From positions 1 through 64,000 of the forward strand of contig CANKMW010000044.1 of NCBI GenBank assembly GCA_947483555.1: a DNA stretch of 64,000 bases, read 5' to 3'. The stretch comes from Myxococcales bacterium (GTDB lineage: Bacteria > Myxococcota_A > Polyangia > Haliangiales > Haliangiaceae). Numbering within the stretch: the first letter of the stretch is position 1; each line of letters starts with the position of its first letter. The notes under the pieces were generated by a model, which did no database searches, was not told where the DNA came from, and worked only from the letters and a program-made list of their open reading frames with translations. Below, in pieces: positions 38,626 through 47,179 of this stretch. The position numbers and the translations under genes are program-made.

Positions 38626-40038
38626 TCACGTTCGGTCGAGCGCGGCCGCGAGTCGCCACGCCGTGCGCGCCAGCGCGAGCCAGGACCCGAGGTTGATGAT
38701 GGCGGCCGACGCCAGCGTGGCGACGCGCAGCGGGTCGAGCGGCAGCTCGCGGGTGCCGAACCCGAGCACCCACGGTGCCGTGGCGGCGCCGATCACCAGC
38801 GCCAGCACGACGATGATGCCCTGGTGACGGCTCGCTGGCTGCCCGGCCCAACGATGGCTTCGGGGCCCGGCTCCGGTCTGACGCGATTGCGCGTCAGCCG
38901 GTGGGGCCTGGCGCGCCACCACCGCGAGCGCCGAGGCGATGCACAGCAGCGCCAGCACGGCGAACGCGGCGCCGACCATCCCTGGCATCCACGGCGCCTC
39001 GAAGACGGTGAAGAAGCGCGACGGCGCCTCCGGACGCTGGCTCCACAGGGTCTGCGCGGCGACCACCGCCACGCACCACAGGATCAGGATCGCGGCCGCG
39101 GTGCAGCGCCGGCTGGCCGCCGGCGCGACATCGGCGCCCGCGATCGCGAGCAGGGACAGCGCGACCAGCGCGCTGGCGGCGCCGACCGCGACCGGGATGA
39201 GGACGGCGAGCAGCCGGGTCTCGGATGCCGGCTGACCCTGGGCCAGCGCGATGGCCAGGCCGGCGGCGACCGCGACGATGGGCATCACCACCGACGCCAC
39301 GGCGAAGCGGCGCAGCGCCGGCGCCGGCGATCGCGGCGCGACGGCGTCGGTGGGTACGGCCGGCTGGCGCAGCACCAGCACGGCGGTCCCCGCGGCCCAG
39401 GCCAGGCCGCCGACGGCGATCAACGCCGGGACGATCCACATCCGGCCGTCGGGGCGCATCACGTAGGCCCCGGCGTCGACGTCCCAGCGCCACGCACCGT
39501 GCTCGATCCAGCTGTGGGCCCAGCTGACCAGCGGCGGCGGCGGGACCGCGAGCAGCGCGGCGCCGATCGCGCCGGGCGCGATCAGGCGGACGCCACGATC
39601 GGCCCAGCCGGCGGCGCACAGCCCGATCGTGGCCAGCACCGGCACCGCGCACCGGACCCAGTCACCGACGACCAGCGCGTCGAGGCGCCAGCCGCGCGAC
39701 GCCACGTCCAAGGGCCAGCTCCAGGTCGCGACCAGCTGCACGACCAGGACCAGGGCGCCGCCGCCAAACGCCGCCACGGTCAGCGCCGCACCGGCCGAGC
39801 GACGCGCGCGCAGCAGCGACAGCGCTGCCGCGGCGGCGGCGATCATCGAGCCGATCGCGAGCGCCGCGCCACCGAGCGTCAACAGCGTCCACAGCCGCTG
39901 GTTGTGCCCGAGCCGCCAGCCCTCGACGTCGACGCGCAGCGCGTTGAGCGACAGCGCGAGCGCGGCCGAGCCGGCGCCCCACACCGCCACCGCCAGCGGC
40001 AACGACGGTGCCGCCTCTCTCGCGCGCGGGATGCTCAC
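38626..40038 (-). CDS. Polytopic membrane protein, 470 aa, unknown function
   Basis: About twelve hydrophobic segments spread over the entire length, with short Arg-rich loops (for example RQPAVPTDAVAPRSP and RQAPPADAQSRQTG). No transporter, glycosyltransferase or respiratory motif was recognised. The start is probably GTG 40038 (MSIPRAREAAPSL), 23 bp before the first membrane segment. It lies downstream of the acyl-CoA dehydrogenase gene on the same strand, 66 bp away, with no evidence of functional coupling. Confidence 0.7.
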   Translation of the reverse strand: MSIPRAREAAPSLPLAVAVWGAGSAALALSLNALRVDVEGWRLGHNQRLWTLLTLGGAALAIGSMIAAAAAALSLLRARRSAGAALTVAAFGGGALVLVVQLVATWSWPLDVASRGWRLDALVVGDWVRCAVPVLATIGLCAAGWADRGVRLIAPGAIGAALLAVPPPPLVSWAHSWIEHGAWRWDVDAGAYVMRPDGRMWIVPALIAVGGLAWAAGTAVLVLRQPAVPTDAVAPRSPAPALRRFAVASVVMPIVAVAAGLAIALAQGQPASETRLLAVLIPVAVGAASALVALSLLAIAGADVAPAASRRCTAAAILILWCVAVVAAQTLWSQRPEAPSRFFTVFEAPWMPGMVGAAFAVLALLCIASALAVVARQAPPADAQSRQTGAGPRSHRWAGQPASRHQGIIVVLALVIGAATAPWVLGFGTRELPLDPLRVATLASAAIINLGSWLALARTAWRLAAALDRT

Positions 40039-40104
40039 CGGGTGCTCACCACACGGTGGCCACGGCGGTCGGCAACGCCGTGATCTCGCGCCTGGCGGCG
40101 CCCA

Positions 40105-41247
40105 TCAGTAACCCTCGGTCTTGGAGATGATCTCGTTCATGATCTCGCGGGTGCCGCCACCGATCGGATAGAGGCGGGCGTCGCGGTACAGCCGCTCGAC
40201 GATCACCTCGCGCATGTACCCCATGCCACCGTGGATCTGCACCGCCTCGTCGACCACCGCCGAGCACATGTCGGTGGCCGCGTTCTTGGCCATCGCGCAC
40301 AGCCCGGGCGCCGGCTCGCCGCGGATCACGCGCACGGCGGCCTCGCCGGTGAGGGCGCGCGCCGCCGCCAGCTTGGTCGCCATGTCGGCCAGCTTGTGGC
40401 GGATGACCTGGAAGCCGGTGATCGGCTTGCCGAACGCGACCCGCTGCTTGGCGTAGCGCTTCGCCTCGCGGTACGCCAGCTCGGCGATCGCGACGCACTG
40501 ACCGGCGAGCATCAGGCGCTCGCTCGCGAAGTTCGACATGATCATCGGGAAGGCGCCGTGCTCGGCGCCGAGCCGGTTGGCGGCCGGCACCCGGCAGCCA
40601 TCGAAGGCCAGCTCGGCGGTGTCCGACGCCCACCAGCCGGTCTTCTTCAGCTTCTTCGAGACGTGGAAGCCCGGCGTGCCCTTCTCGATGACCAGGAACG
40701 AGATGCCGCCGTGACCGGGACCGCCGGTACGCACCGCGGCCAGCACCCAGTCGGCACGGCAGCCCGAGGTGATGAACGTCTTGGCGCCGGTGACGACGTA
40801 GTGGTCACCGTCGCGGACCGCGCGCGTGGTCAGCCCGGCGACGTCGCTGCCGCCGCCCGGCTCGGTGATGGCCAGCGCGCAGATCGCCTCACCGCGCAGC
40901 ACCGGGGCCACGAAGCGGCGCTTCTGCTCGTCGGTGCCGAACCGCACCACCGGCGGCGCGGCGATGCCGTGGCTACCGAGCCCGACCACCGTCCCCACCG
41001 AGGTCCCGGCCAGCACCAGCTCCTCCGACACGGCGAGCACGTGGCCCAGATCGCCGGCGGCGCCGCCGACCTCCTCTGGATAGCCGATGCCGGTGAGCCC
41101 GGCGGCGGCGATGGTCCGGTACAGCTCGACCGGGAACTCCTCGGCTTCATCCCAGCGCGCGGCGTGGGGCGCGATGTGCTCGGCGGCGAAGCGGCGGGCC
41201 TGGATGCGCAGCGCGGCGTGCTCCTCGGTCTCGAACAGGTAGGTCAT
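40105..41247 (-). CDS. Acyl-CoA dehydrogenase, isovaleryl/long-chain catalytic-base type
   Basis: A 380-residue FAD enzyme: CALAITEPGGGSDVAGL, TGAKTFITSGCRADW, KRYAKQRVAFGKPITGFQ and HGGMGYMREVIVERLYRDAR. At the usual catalytic-Glu position it reads IGGGT (no Glu), but helix G has NFASERLMLAGQ, placing the base where isovaleryl-CoA and long-chain dehydrogenases have it. It is therefore an active enzyme of that type. Isovaleryl-CoA oxidation would fit the methylcrotonyl-type carboxylase at 23.4-27.0 kb, but this is an inference. It is divergent from the PqqD-like/methyltransferase gene with 29 bp between starts. Confidence 0.9.
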   Translation of the reverse strand: MTYLFETEEHAALRIQARRFAAEHIAPHAARWDEAEEFPVELYRTIAAAGLTGIGYPEEVGGAAGDLGHVLAVSEELVLAGTSVGTVVGLGSHGIAAPPVVRFGTDEQKRRFVAPVLRGEAICALAITEPGGGSDVAGLTTRAVRDGDHYVVTGAKTFITSGCRADWVLAAVRTGGPGHGGISFLVIEKGTPGFHVSKKLKKTGWWASDTAELAFDGCRVPAANRLGAEHGAFPMIMSNFASERLMLAGQCVAIAELAYREAKRYAKQRVAFGKPITGFQVIRHKLADMATKLAAARALTGEAAVRVIRGEPAPGLCAMAKNAATDMCSAVVDEAVQIHGGMGYMREVIVERLYRDARLYPIGGGTREIMNEIISKTEGY

Positions 41248-41276
41248 GGCGGCGGCGCCATGGTACCAACGCTCCG

Positions 41277-42968
41277 ATGATCCAGGGGAACGCGTCGCCC
41301 GAGGTGCTGCGCCGCTCGCGCCATCTGTCCACGTTCGCTCACCAGGGCGCCGTGTACCTCTACCACGACCTCTACGGGTACCTGCTCCAGATGAGCCCGG
41401 ACCTGATCGCGTTCCTCGCCGCCTTCGAGGCTCCGAGCAACGCCACCGAGGTCTGCACCCGCTTCGCCGATGCCTTCGACGGCCAGCCGCCGCAGCAGTT
41501 CGTCGACATCTTCTATCAGCACGCCTGCCTGATGGAGCCCGACGACGACGAGGTCGCCGGCATCTGGCCGATGATCGCCTTCAAGGCCAAGTGGAACGTG
41601 TGGCGCCGCCACGGCGACCGGCTCACGTTGTGGACGGCGTGGGGCGATCGCCCGGTGACGACCGTCGAGCTCGGTGCCGCCGAGACCGTGATGTGGGATG
41701 CCTTCGACGGTGAGATCCGCCTCAACGAGCTGCGCGCCAAGCACGACGGCAAGAAGCTGGCCGCGCTGGTGCAGCGGCTGGCGCACTCCGACGTGCAGGC
41801 CATCAAGCTGTCGGCGTTCCCGGCCTCGATGTTCGCCAAGCGCCCGTCGATGGCCCCGCGGTACCTGGGGTCGACGATGCCGTACCGGTCGTGGAAACCC
41901 GGCGATCCGCTCGACACCCCGGCCCGCGACGTGGTCACCGACGACTACTACCGCGACGTCGCCGACGCTGACGCGCAGTTCGATCACCGCGAGACCACGC
42001 TGTCGCACCTGCTGCGCGAGCCGCACCCGGCGCTGCGCGGCCGCACCTACGGCGCCGCGCTGGTCGACGCGCTGGCGGCCCAGGGCCGGCTGCCGACCCG
42101 CGCCATCCGCGTGCTCGAGATCGGCGCCGGCCTCGGCTTCGTCGCGCGCGCCGCCTGCGAGGCGCTGGTCGCGCGTGGGCTCGAGGTCACGTACACGATC
42201 CAGGAGATCGCGCCGGCGCTCGCCGCCGCGCAGCGGGCGCGGACCGCCGGGCTGCCGGTCACCGTGCGCGAGGGCGACGTGCTCGCCACCGACCTGCCCA
42301 GCGACAGCTTCGATCTGATCATCGCCAACGAGATGGTCGGTGACCTGCCGGCGGAGCAGCACTCGCGGACCGCGGTCGGCATGGACGCCGACGGCGGCGG
42401 CGAGGTCGATCCGGCCAAGCTGGCCACCCTCGGCCGCGCCGGCGAGCTGGTCGCCGAGCTCGGCATCCACCTCACCGACGCACCCGAGCCGTTCTACCTG
42501 CTCACCGGCGCGCTCGAGCTGATGCTCCGCGTCACCCGCTGGCTGGCGCCCGACGGCACCGCGGTCATCACCGAGTTCGGCGAGCGCATGATGTGGCCGC
42601 GGCTGTCGACCCACCTCGATCATCCCGAGCTGTCGACGCACTTCGGCCACCTGCTGCAGGCGGCCTACGCGAAGCACCTGACCGGCACCATCGACTTCGT
42701 GATGGACCTGATCGACATGGACCGCACGCTGCAGGGCCTGGCCACCACGCGCAGCCACTTCCGCGCCCTGCGGGCGCTGGCCGCCGACGCCGGCGTCGAC
42801 CTGCCAAAGATCGGCTACACGCCCGAGCTGCTCGCCGCGCGCTGTGCCGGCAAGCTCGACCTCGCCGAGATCGGCGAGCTGCGCTGGGACAAGATCGAGG
42901 ACCGCCTCATGGGCCTGGTACCACACGAGTTCAAGGCGCTCGTGGTCCGCAAGCCGAGCGGCAACTGA
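41277..42968 (+). CDS. PqqD-like/SAM-dependent methyltransferase fusion
   Basis: A 563-residue protein. The first ~85 residues (YLYHDLYGYLLQMSPDLIAF, then ATEVCTRFADAFDG) resemble PqqD-type winged-helix modules, and a second similar unit follows at about 95-180 (LWTAWGDRPVTTVELGAAET). The C-terminal part is a Rossmann methyltransferase: motif I VLEIGAGLGFVARAA near 278, IQEIAPALAAAQRAR, and SFDLIIANEMVGDLP. It lacks a signal peptide. PqqD-like modules usually bind precursor peptides, so the enzyme may modify a peptide, but this is inference. ATG 41277 is 29 bp from the divergent acyl-CoA dehydrogenase start. It abuts the convergent ribbon-helix-helix gene. Confidence 0.75.
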   Translation: MIQGNASPEVLRRSRHLSTFAHQGAVYLYHDLYGYLLQMSPDLIAFLAAFEAPSNATEVCTRFADAFDGQPPQQFVDIFYQHACLMEPDDDEVAGIWPMIAFKAKWNVWRRHGDRLTLWTAWGDRPVTTVELGAAETVMWDAFDGEIRLNELRAKHDGKKLAALVQRLAHSDVQAIKLSAFPASMFAKRPSMAPRYLGSTMPYRSWKPGDPLDTPARDVVTDDYYRDVADADAQFDHRETTLSHLLREPHPALRGRTYGAALVDALAAQGRLPTRAIRVLEIGAGLGFVARAACEALVARGLEVTYTIQEIAPALAAAQRARTAGLPVTVREGDVLATDLPSDSFDLIIANEMVGDLPAEQHSRTAVGMDADGGGEVDPAKLATLGRAGELVAELGIHLTDAPEPFYLLTGALELMLRVTRWLAPDGTAVITEFGERMMWPRLSTHLDHPELSTHFGHLLQAAYAKHLTGTIDFVMDLIDMDRTLQGLATTRSHFRALRALAADAGVDLPKIGYTPELLAARCAGKLDLAEIGELRWDKIEDRLMGLVPHEFKALVVRKPSGN

Positions 42969-43169
42969 CTAGCGTTCCTCGCTGCCTGGTTCCGCCGGGC
43001 CCTCGTCGGTGCTGGCCGGGATCTCCCGCAGCCGGTCGCGGGCCCGCTTCCAGCTCTGCTGGACGATCCACGACAGTGAGCGATCGAGGCGAGCGGCCTC
43101 GTGCTGGATCTCCTTGAGCATGTCCTCCGGGAAGTACAGCGATTGCTTCCGCTTGTCAGTACTGGCCAT
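42969..43169 (-). CDS. TIGR04563-like ribbon-helix-helix protein, 66 aa
   Basis: A 66-residue basic protein with KRKQSLYFPEDMLKEIQHEA followed by RLDRSLSWIVQQSWKRARD, the sequence pattern of a small ribbon-helix-helix (MetJ/Arc) family widespread in myxobacteria (TIGR04563, from memory). Such proteins bind DNA as dimers through a beta strand (here KQSLYF). The tail is acidic (DEGPAEPGSEER). It ends directly at the stop of the convergent methyltransferase gene and precedes the ATP-grasp gene by 64 bp. Target unknown. Confidence 0.82.
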   Translation of the reverse strand: MASTDKRKQSLYFPEDMLKEIQHEAARLDRSLSWIVQQSWKRARDRLREIPASTDEGPAEPGSEER

Positions 43170-43233
43170 GGCGAGACCCCATTTCGCCCCCGAGACTACC
43201 CGAAAATCGAGCCCGCCAGCGCGGCCCGTGCCG

Positions 43234-44361
43234 CTACCGCGGGGCGCGCGGCTTCGCGTTCCTGGTCACGGTCCGCGGCACCGACCGCAGCCGCGACGGG
43301 CCGCGGGACAGCGCCATGTCGACCAGCTCGACGATCGTGCTCTGGAAGGTCCGCCCCGACTTCTCGGCGCACAGCATGAACCCGGTGCCGTGGGCGAGAT
43401 CGGGGTTGGGGTTGACCTCGAGCACGAACGGATTGCCGTCGTCGTCGATGCGGAGATCGACCCGCGCGTAGTCGCGACAGCCGGTGATGGCGTAGGCCGC
43501 GAGCGCGATCTTCTCGATGCGATTGCCGAGCCGGCGCGGCAGCCGCCGCGGTGGCACCTGGACGTCGAGGGCGTAGAAGTCCGGGCTCATCGGGTCCCAC
43601 TTCGCCTCGTAGCTGAGGATCTGGGGACCGCCGTCATCGTTGTCCTCGAACTCGAACTCGAGCATCGGCAGCACCTGGGGTGGCGAGTTGCCGAGGATCG
43701 CGACATGGATCTCGCGACCGGAGACGTAGCGCTCGACCAGCGCCGGCTGCTCGTGCTCCTCGAGCACGATCCGGACCTGCTCGACGAGCGCGTCGTGGTC
43801 GTTGACGACCGAGGCGGTGTGGATGCCGCCCGAGGCGTCCTCGCGGGCCGGCTTCACGATCAGCGGGTAGCGAAGGCCATGGTCCCTGGGCACCGGCAGC
43901 GCGTCGACGCGCACGTAGGCCGGCGTGGGGACGCCCTGCGACTCGAGCAGGATCTTGGTTCGGAACTTGCGCTGGCAGGTCAGCAGGCACAGCGGCCCAC
44001 CACCGGTGTAAGGCACGCCCAGCAGCTCGTAGAGGCCGGCGATGTAGGCCTCTTGCACGGCCTTGTCGTTGAAGAACTCCATCAGGTTGAAGACCACGTG
44101 CGGCTTGAACCTGCGGATCGCATCGATCACGGTGTCGATGTCCTCGGCGACGTTGACGGTCCGGGTCCGGAAGCCGGCGACGGCCAGCGCGTTGCTGATG
44201 TCGTCGATCTCGTCCTGGACCGTCGAGACCTCGGTGGCGTTGCGCCCCGGCGACCACGGCAGCTCGGTCGGGCCGCGCTCGGCAATGGCCTCGTACTCGT
44301 CCTCGCCGACGTGGTTCCACAGCAGGAGCACGCGCTCGCTACGTTTTTTTCTTCGTGCCAT
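43234..44361 (-). CDS. ATP-grasp ligase (D-Ala-D-Ala ligase-like)
   Basis: A 375-residue ATP-grasp protein with an N-terminal preATP-grasp domain (LLWNHVGEDEYEAIAERG; VVFNLMEFFNDK), then ATP-grasp motifs YPLIVKPAREDASGGI, ERYVSGREIHVAIL, RVDLRIDDDGNPFVLEVNPNPDL. It would form an amide or peptide bond from a carboxylate via acyl phosphate. The D-Ala ligase resemblance is structural; substrate specificity is unknown. It begins with MARRKKRSERV and overlaps the preceding peptidase gene by 23 bp, so the two are made together. It is the third gene of a three-gene operon. Confidence 0.88.
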   Translation of the reverse strand: MARRKKRSERVLLLWNHVGEDEYEAIAERGPTELPWSPGRNATEVSTVQDEIDDISNALAVAGFRTRTVNVAEDIDTVIDAIRRFKPHVVFNLMEFFNDKAVQEAYIAGLYELLGVPYTGGGPLCLLTCQRKFRTKILLESQGVPTPAYVRVDALPVPRDHGLRYPLIVKPAREDASGGIHTASVVNDHDALVEQVRIVLEEHEQPALVERYVSGREIHVAILGNSPPQVLPMLEFEFEDNDDGGPQILSYEAKWDPMSPDFYALDVQVPPRRLPRRLGNRIEKIALAAYAITGCRDYARVDLRIDDDGNPFVLEVNPNPDLAHGTGFMLCAEKSGRTFQSTIVELVDMALSRGPSRLRSVPRTVTRNAKPRAPR

Positions 44362-45238
44362 GGCGGCGCTTCTTCTTGGGTCGCTCCAGCGGAGCGTAGA
44401 GCGGACCGGGCGGGGTCTTCCCGGCGGTCCACAACGTGAGCAGGATCGCGAGATCGGCGAGCGCGTGGCGCTGGTGGCCGGCCGGGACGACCATCGCGTA
44501 GGTGTCGGCGACGAAGCGGAAGTTGCGGAGCACGCGGCGGACCTCGTCGCGCTCGATCGCGCCGTGCCAGTAGCTGACCCGGTTGACCAGGATGTCGCGA
44601 TGGCGGCGGACCAGCTCGCCCAGCGTGATCGGCTCGACGTGGTGCGGCGAGCGCGGCCGGCAGATCTCGAGCAGATCTTCGAGATACTGGTCCCAGCACA
44701 GCGCCAGGTCCCGGTTCTCGGGTCGGCGGAGCTTGTGAGCCCGCGCGACCTCGAAGCGCGCCCGCATCTTGCGGCGGGCGCGCGGCCGGACCGGGAACAT
44801 GTCGTACACGCTGACCGGCGAGCCATCGAGCTCGTGGTCCCGGAAGATCCAGCGCTCGTGGAGGGCGGCCCAGTCGAGCACGATCACGACCGGCTCGCGG
44901 TTGGAGTCGAGGGCGACGAACCGTCCCTTGCTGTGGTGGACGACCGTGATCCAGTGCTCCCAGTCGTCGACGCAGACCAGCACCGGGTACCCGTCGCGCA
45001 GCGTCCGCACCAGCGCGCGGCGCCCCAGGTCGGCGTCGGTGCTGCGCACCAGGTGCAACGTGCAGTCGTGGGCCCGCGCCGCCCGCGCCAGGCGAACCTC
45101 GTCGGTGCCCGACTGCCACGAGACCTTGGCGAGGCGGGTCAACTCCACCGGATCGGCGATCACGCCGAGGACCGTCAGCGCGTGCTTGAGTGCGTAGGGT
45201 CCGCACGAGAACTCGTTCGGCTGTCGGAAGAGCCCCAA
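44339..45238 (-). CDS. Papain-like (C39-type) cysteine peptidase
   Basis: A 299-residue protein beginning about LGLFRQPNEFSCGPYALKHA; the Cys in SCGPYAL (about residue 12) is the candidate nucleophile, His in DWEHWITVVHHSKG and Asp in FVALDSN complete a C39/papain triad. The second half is charged and helical and ends in a Lys/Arg-rich tail (RPKKKRRHGTKKKT). No signal peptide or membrane segment, so cytoplasmic. The start is uncertain; a TTG at 45238 lies 4 bp after the upstream stop. It overlaps the ATP-grasp gene by 23 bp and follows a hypothetical gene, forming an operon that suggests peptide maturation or modification. Confidence 0.8.
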   Translation of the reverse strand: MGLFRQPNEFSCGPYALKHALTVLGVIADPVELTRLAKVSWQSGTDEVRLARAARAHDCTLHLVRSTDADLGRRALVRTLRDGYPVLVCVDDWEHWITVVHHSKGRFVALDSNREPVVIVLDWAALHERWIFRDHELDGSPVSVYDMFPVRPRARRKMRARFEVARAHKLRRPENRDLALCWDQYLEDLLEICRPRSPHHVEPITLGELVRRHRDILVNRVSYWHGAIERDEVRRVLRNFRFVADTYAMVVPAGHQRHALADLAILLTLWTAGKTPPGPLYAPLERPKKKRRHGTKKKT

Positions 45239-45242
45239 CCGG

Positions 45243-45836
45243 TCAGTCCCCGCCCGCCGTACACGCGGCCAGCGCGGCGACCAGCGCATCCTCGGCGCGG
45301 GGCGAGGTGCGGGCCGCGAGCTGGAGCGGCTGCAACCAGTCGAGCACGTCGCCAGCGCCGCGCAGCGGGCCGCGCGCCAGGCGGGCCAGATCGCGCGCGA
45401 CCTGCGCCGCGATCTCACCGATCGCGACCGCGAACGGCGCGGTCGCGATCGACGCCAGGCGGGCGAGCTCCTCGACCGTCCGGCCGGCCAGCCGCCCGCT
45501 GGTCGAGATCCAGTCGGCCAGGGTCTCGAACACGCCCGCCTCGACGACCGCCGCATCGTCGGGCGCCGACGGCAACTGCGCGACCCGGGGCGCGATCGCG
45601 CCGCGATCGGGCGGCGTGATCACCGCCGCCGATTCGAAGCCCCACTCGATCGTCATCATGCGGACGAAGCGCCGCCGCGCGGTGGCATCGCGGATCTCGT
45701 TGCTCGAACCGTCGAGCTCGATCTGTCGCCAGCGGCCGTCGGGTAGATAGAGCGACAGCTCGGACCACGCCAGCGCCACCTCGGCTCGCGGGCTCGGCCG
45801 AAACGACATGTCCCGGTAGAGCGGATTAGCCGACAT
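45243..45836 (-). CDS. Hypothetical protein, 197 aa, first gene of the peptidase/ATP-grasp operon
   Basis: A soluble protein opening MSANPLYRDMSFRPSPRAEV. The first ~100 residues form a beta-rich unit (LSLYLPDGRWRQIELDG), the rest an Ala-rich helical bundle (ARLASIATAPFAVAIGEIAA). No family recognised. Its stop lies 4 bp before the likely start of the C39-type peptidase gene, so it belongs to that operon and may be its substrate-binding partner. It is 30 bp after the TetR regulator gene on the same strand. Confidence 0.7.
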   Translation of the reverse strand: MSANPLYRDMSFRPSPRAEVALAWSELSLYLPDGRWRQIELDGSSNEIRDATARRRFVRMMTIEWGFESAAVITPPDRGAIAPRVAQLPSAPDDAAVVEAGVFETLADWISTSGRLAGRTVEELARLASIATAPFAVAIGEIAAQVARDLARLARGPLRGAGDVLDWLQPLQLAARTSPRAEDALVAALAACTAGGD

Positions 45837-45866
45837 GGAGACTGCCCACCATCCCACCGTACCACC

Positions 45867-46598
45867 TCAGCGCGGCGGCGCCCCCGGCGTGCCGCGCGTG
45901 CCGTCCAGCACCAGCGAGATCAAGTGGCGGACCGCCGACGCCGGGTCGCCCAGGTTGTCCCCGGCCAGGGCCGCGCTCATCACCTGCTCCGCCGCGCCCA
46001 GCACCGCGTGCGCCACCACCGCGATGGGTAGATCGCGCATCACGCGGTATCGGCGCGCCTCCTCGGTGAGCCAGCGCGCGCCGTCCTCGAGGCGACGGGC
46101 CCAGGCCCGGACCGGCCGGCGGGCGCCACGGTCGGGCCCGCGCCGTTCCTGTAGATACAGGCGCACCACGTCGAGGTGCTGGACCATCACCATGCCCAGG
46201 TCCATGGCCAGGCGCTGGTACACCGACGACAGCTCGCCACTCGGCTCGGCCAGGCCGTCGCGACAACGCCGGAACGCGACCTCGGTGGCGTCGCCGACCG
46301 GCGTGAACAGCGTCGCGGTCAGCTCCTCGATGTCGGTGAAGTAGTAGTAGAACGCGCCCTTGGCGACGCCCGCCGCGGCGGTGATGTCCTCGACGCGGAC
46401 GCCGTCGATGCCCCGCTCCAGGAACAGTCGCACGGCGGCGGCGCACAGCGCCTGCACGCGCTCGCGGCGCGCCTCGTCGCGGCGACCACCCGGCTGACCA
46501 GGACGCTGCTTGGGCACCGCCCGCCGCGGCACCCGTGGGGTGCCGATCGCGAGCGTGCGCGGCGCACGCCCGCTGCGTTTGGTGGTGGACGAAGGCAT
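45867..46598 (-). CDS. TetR-family transcriptional regulator
   Basis: A 243-residue regulator with a basic N-terminal extension (about 50 residues, APRTLAIGTPRVPRRAVP) and a TetR HTH domain: RRERVQALCAAAVRLFLERG, then VRVEDITAAAGVAKGAFYYYF (recognition helix). The C-terminal ligand-binding domain is Ala/Arg-rich and unassigned. It is divergent from a fatty-acid-hydroxylase-like gene; the very short gap and a TGAC-N6-GTCA palindrome there suggest it represses that gene and itself. The ligand is likely lipid-like, by context only. Confidence 0.9.
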   Translation of the reverse strand: MPSSTTKRSGRAPRTLAIGTPRVPRRAVPKQRPGQPGGRRDEARRERVQALCAAAVRLFLERGIDGVRVEDITAAAGVAKGAFYYYFTDIEELTATLFTPVGDATEVAFRRCRDGLAEPSGELSSVYQRLAMDLGMVMVQHLDVVRLYLQERRGPDRGARRPVRAWARRLEDGARWLTEEARRYRVMRDLPIAVVAHAVLGAAEQVMSAALAGDNLGDPASAVRHLISLVLDGTRGTPGAPPR

Positions 46599-46610
46599 CT
46601 CCGGATAGTA

Positions 46611-46624
46611 TGACTGTCTGGTCA
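46611..46624. promoter_or_regulatory. Candidate TetR operator
   Basis: TGAC (46611-46614) and GTCA (46621-46624) form an inverted repeat with 6-bp spacer, sitting in the gap between the TetR regulator gene (starts 46598) and the divergent hydroxylase gene. Such TGAC...GTCA half-sites are typical of TetR-type operators of lipid-metabolism regulators. The site would overlap the promoter of the hydroxylase gene. Confidence 0.4.
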
Positions 46625-46645
46625 GATTATTACGAGGCCGTCAAC

Positions 46646-47176
46646 ATGATCGGAATTCCGCTCGGTTTGCTATGGGCCAACGCCGGCGAGTGGCTGACCC
46701 ACAAGTACCTGCTGCACGGCATGGGCATGAAGAAGGGCGCGCCGTTCTCGTGGCACTTCCACGATCACCACCAGGCCGCCCGCCGCCAGGGTGGCGCGGA
46801 CCCAGGCTACCATCGCAGCCTGCTGGGCTGGCACCCGCAGACCAAGGAGGTCATCGGCCTGGCCGCCGCGGCCGCGCTGCATCTGCCGCTGTTGCCGGTG
46901 GCGCCGTTCTTCACCGCCGCCGTGTGGTGGTCGATCTGGAACTATCACCGGGTCCACAAGCGCTCGCACGTCGATCCGGAATGGGCGCGCCGCCACCTGC
47001 CGTGGCACTACGACCACCACATGGGGCCCGACCAGCACCAGAACTGGTGCGTCACCAAGCCGTGGTTCGACCTCGTGATGGGGACCCGGGTGCCGTACAC
47101 CGGCACCGCCCGCGAGACCGCCGATCTCGCCCGCCGCGGCGCGCGCGCCGCCGATCCAGCCGCGGTCGCGGCCTGA
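46646..47176 (+). CDS. Fatty acid hydroxylase/sterol desaturase-like membrane protein
   Basis: A 176-residue integral-membrane di-iron protein. The His clusters of the superfamily are present: HKYLLH, HFHDHHQ, HRVHKRSH and HYDHHMGPDQHQNW. Two to three hydrophobic segments (IGIPLGLLWANAG; AAALHLPLLPVAPFF) flank them. It should hydroxylate or desaturate a lipid using O2. The start at 46646 is preferred since GAGG lies 8 bp upstream; ATG 46610 in the same frame has no ribosome binding site and overlaps the palindrome that probably binds the divergent TetR protein. Confidence 0.85.
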   Translation: MIGIPLGLLWANAGEWLTHKYLLHGMGMKKGAPFSWHFHDHHQAARRQGGADPGYHRSLLGWHPQTKEVIGLAAAAALHLPLLPVAPFFTAAVWWSIWNYHRVHKRSHVDPEWARRHLPWHYDHHMGPDQHQNWCVTKPWFDLVMGTRVPYTGTARETADLARRGARAADPAAVAA

Positions 47177-47179
47177 CGG

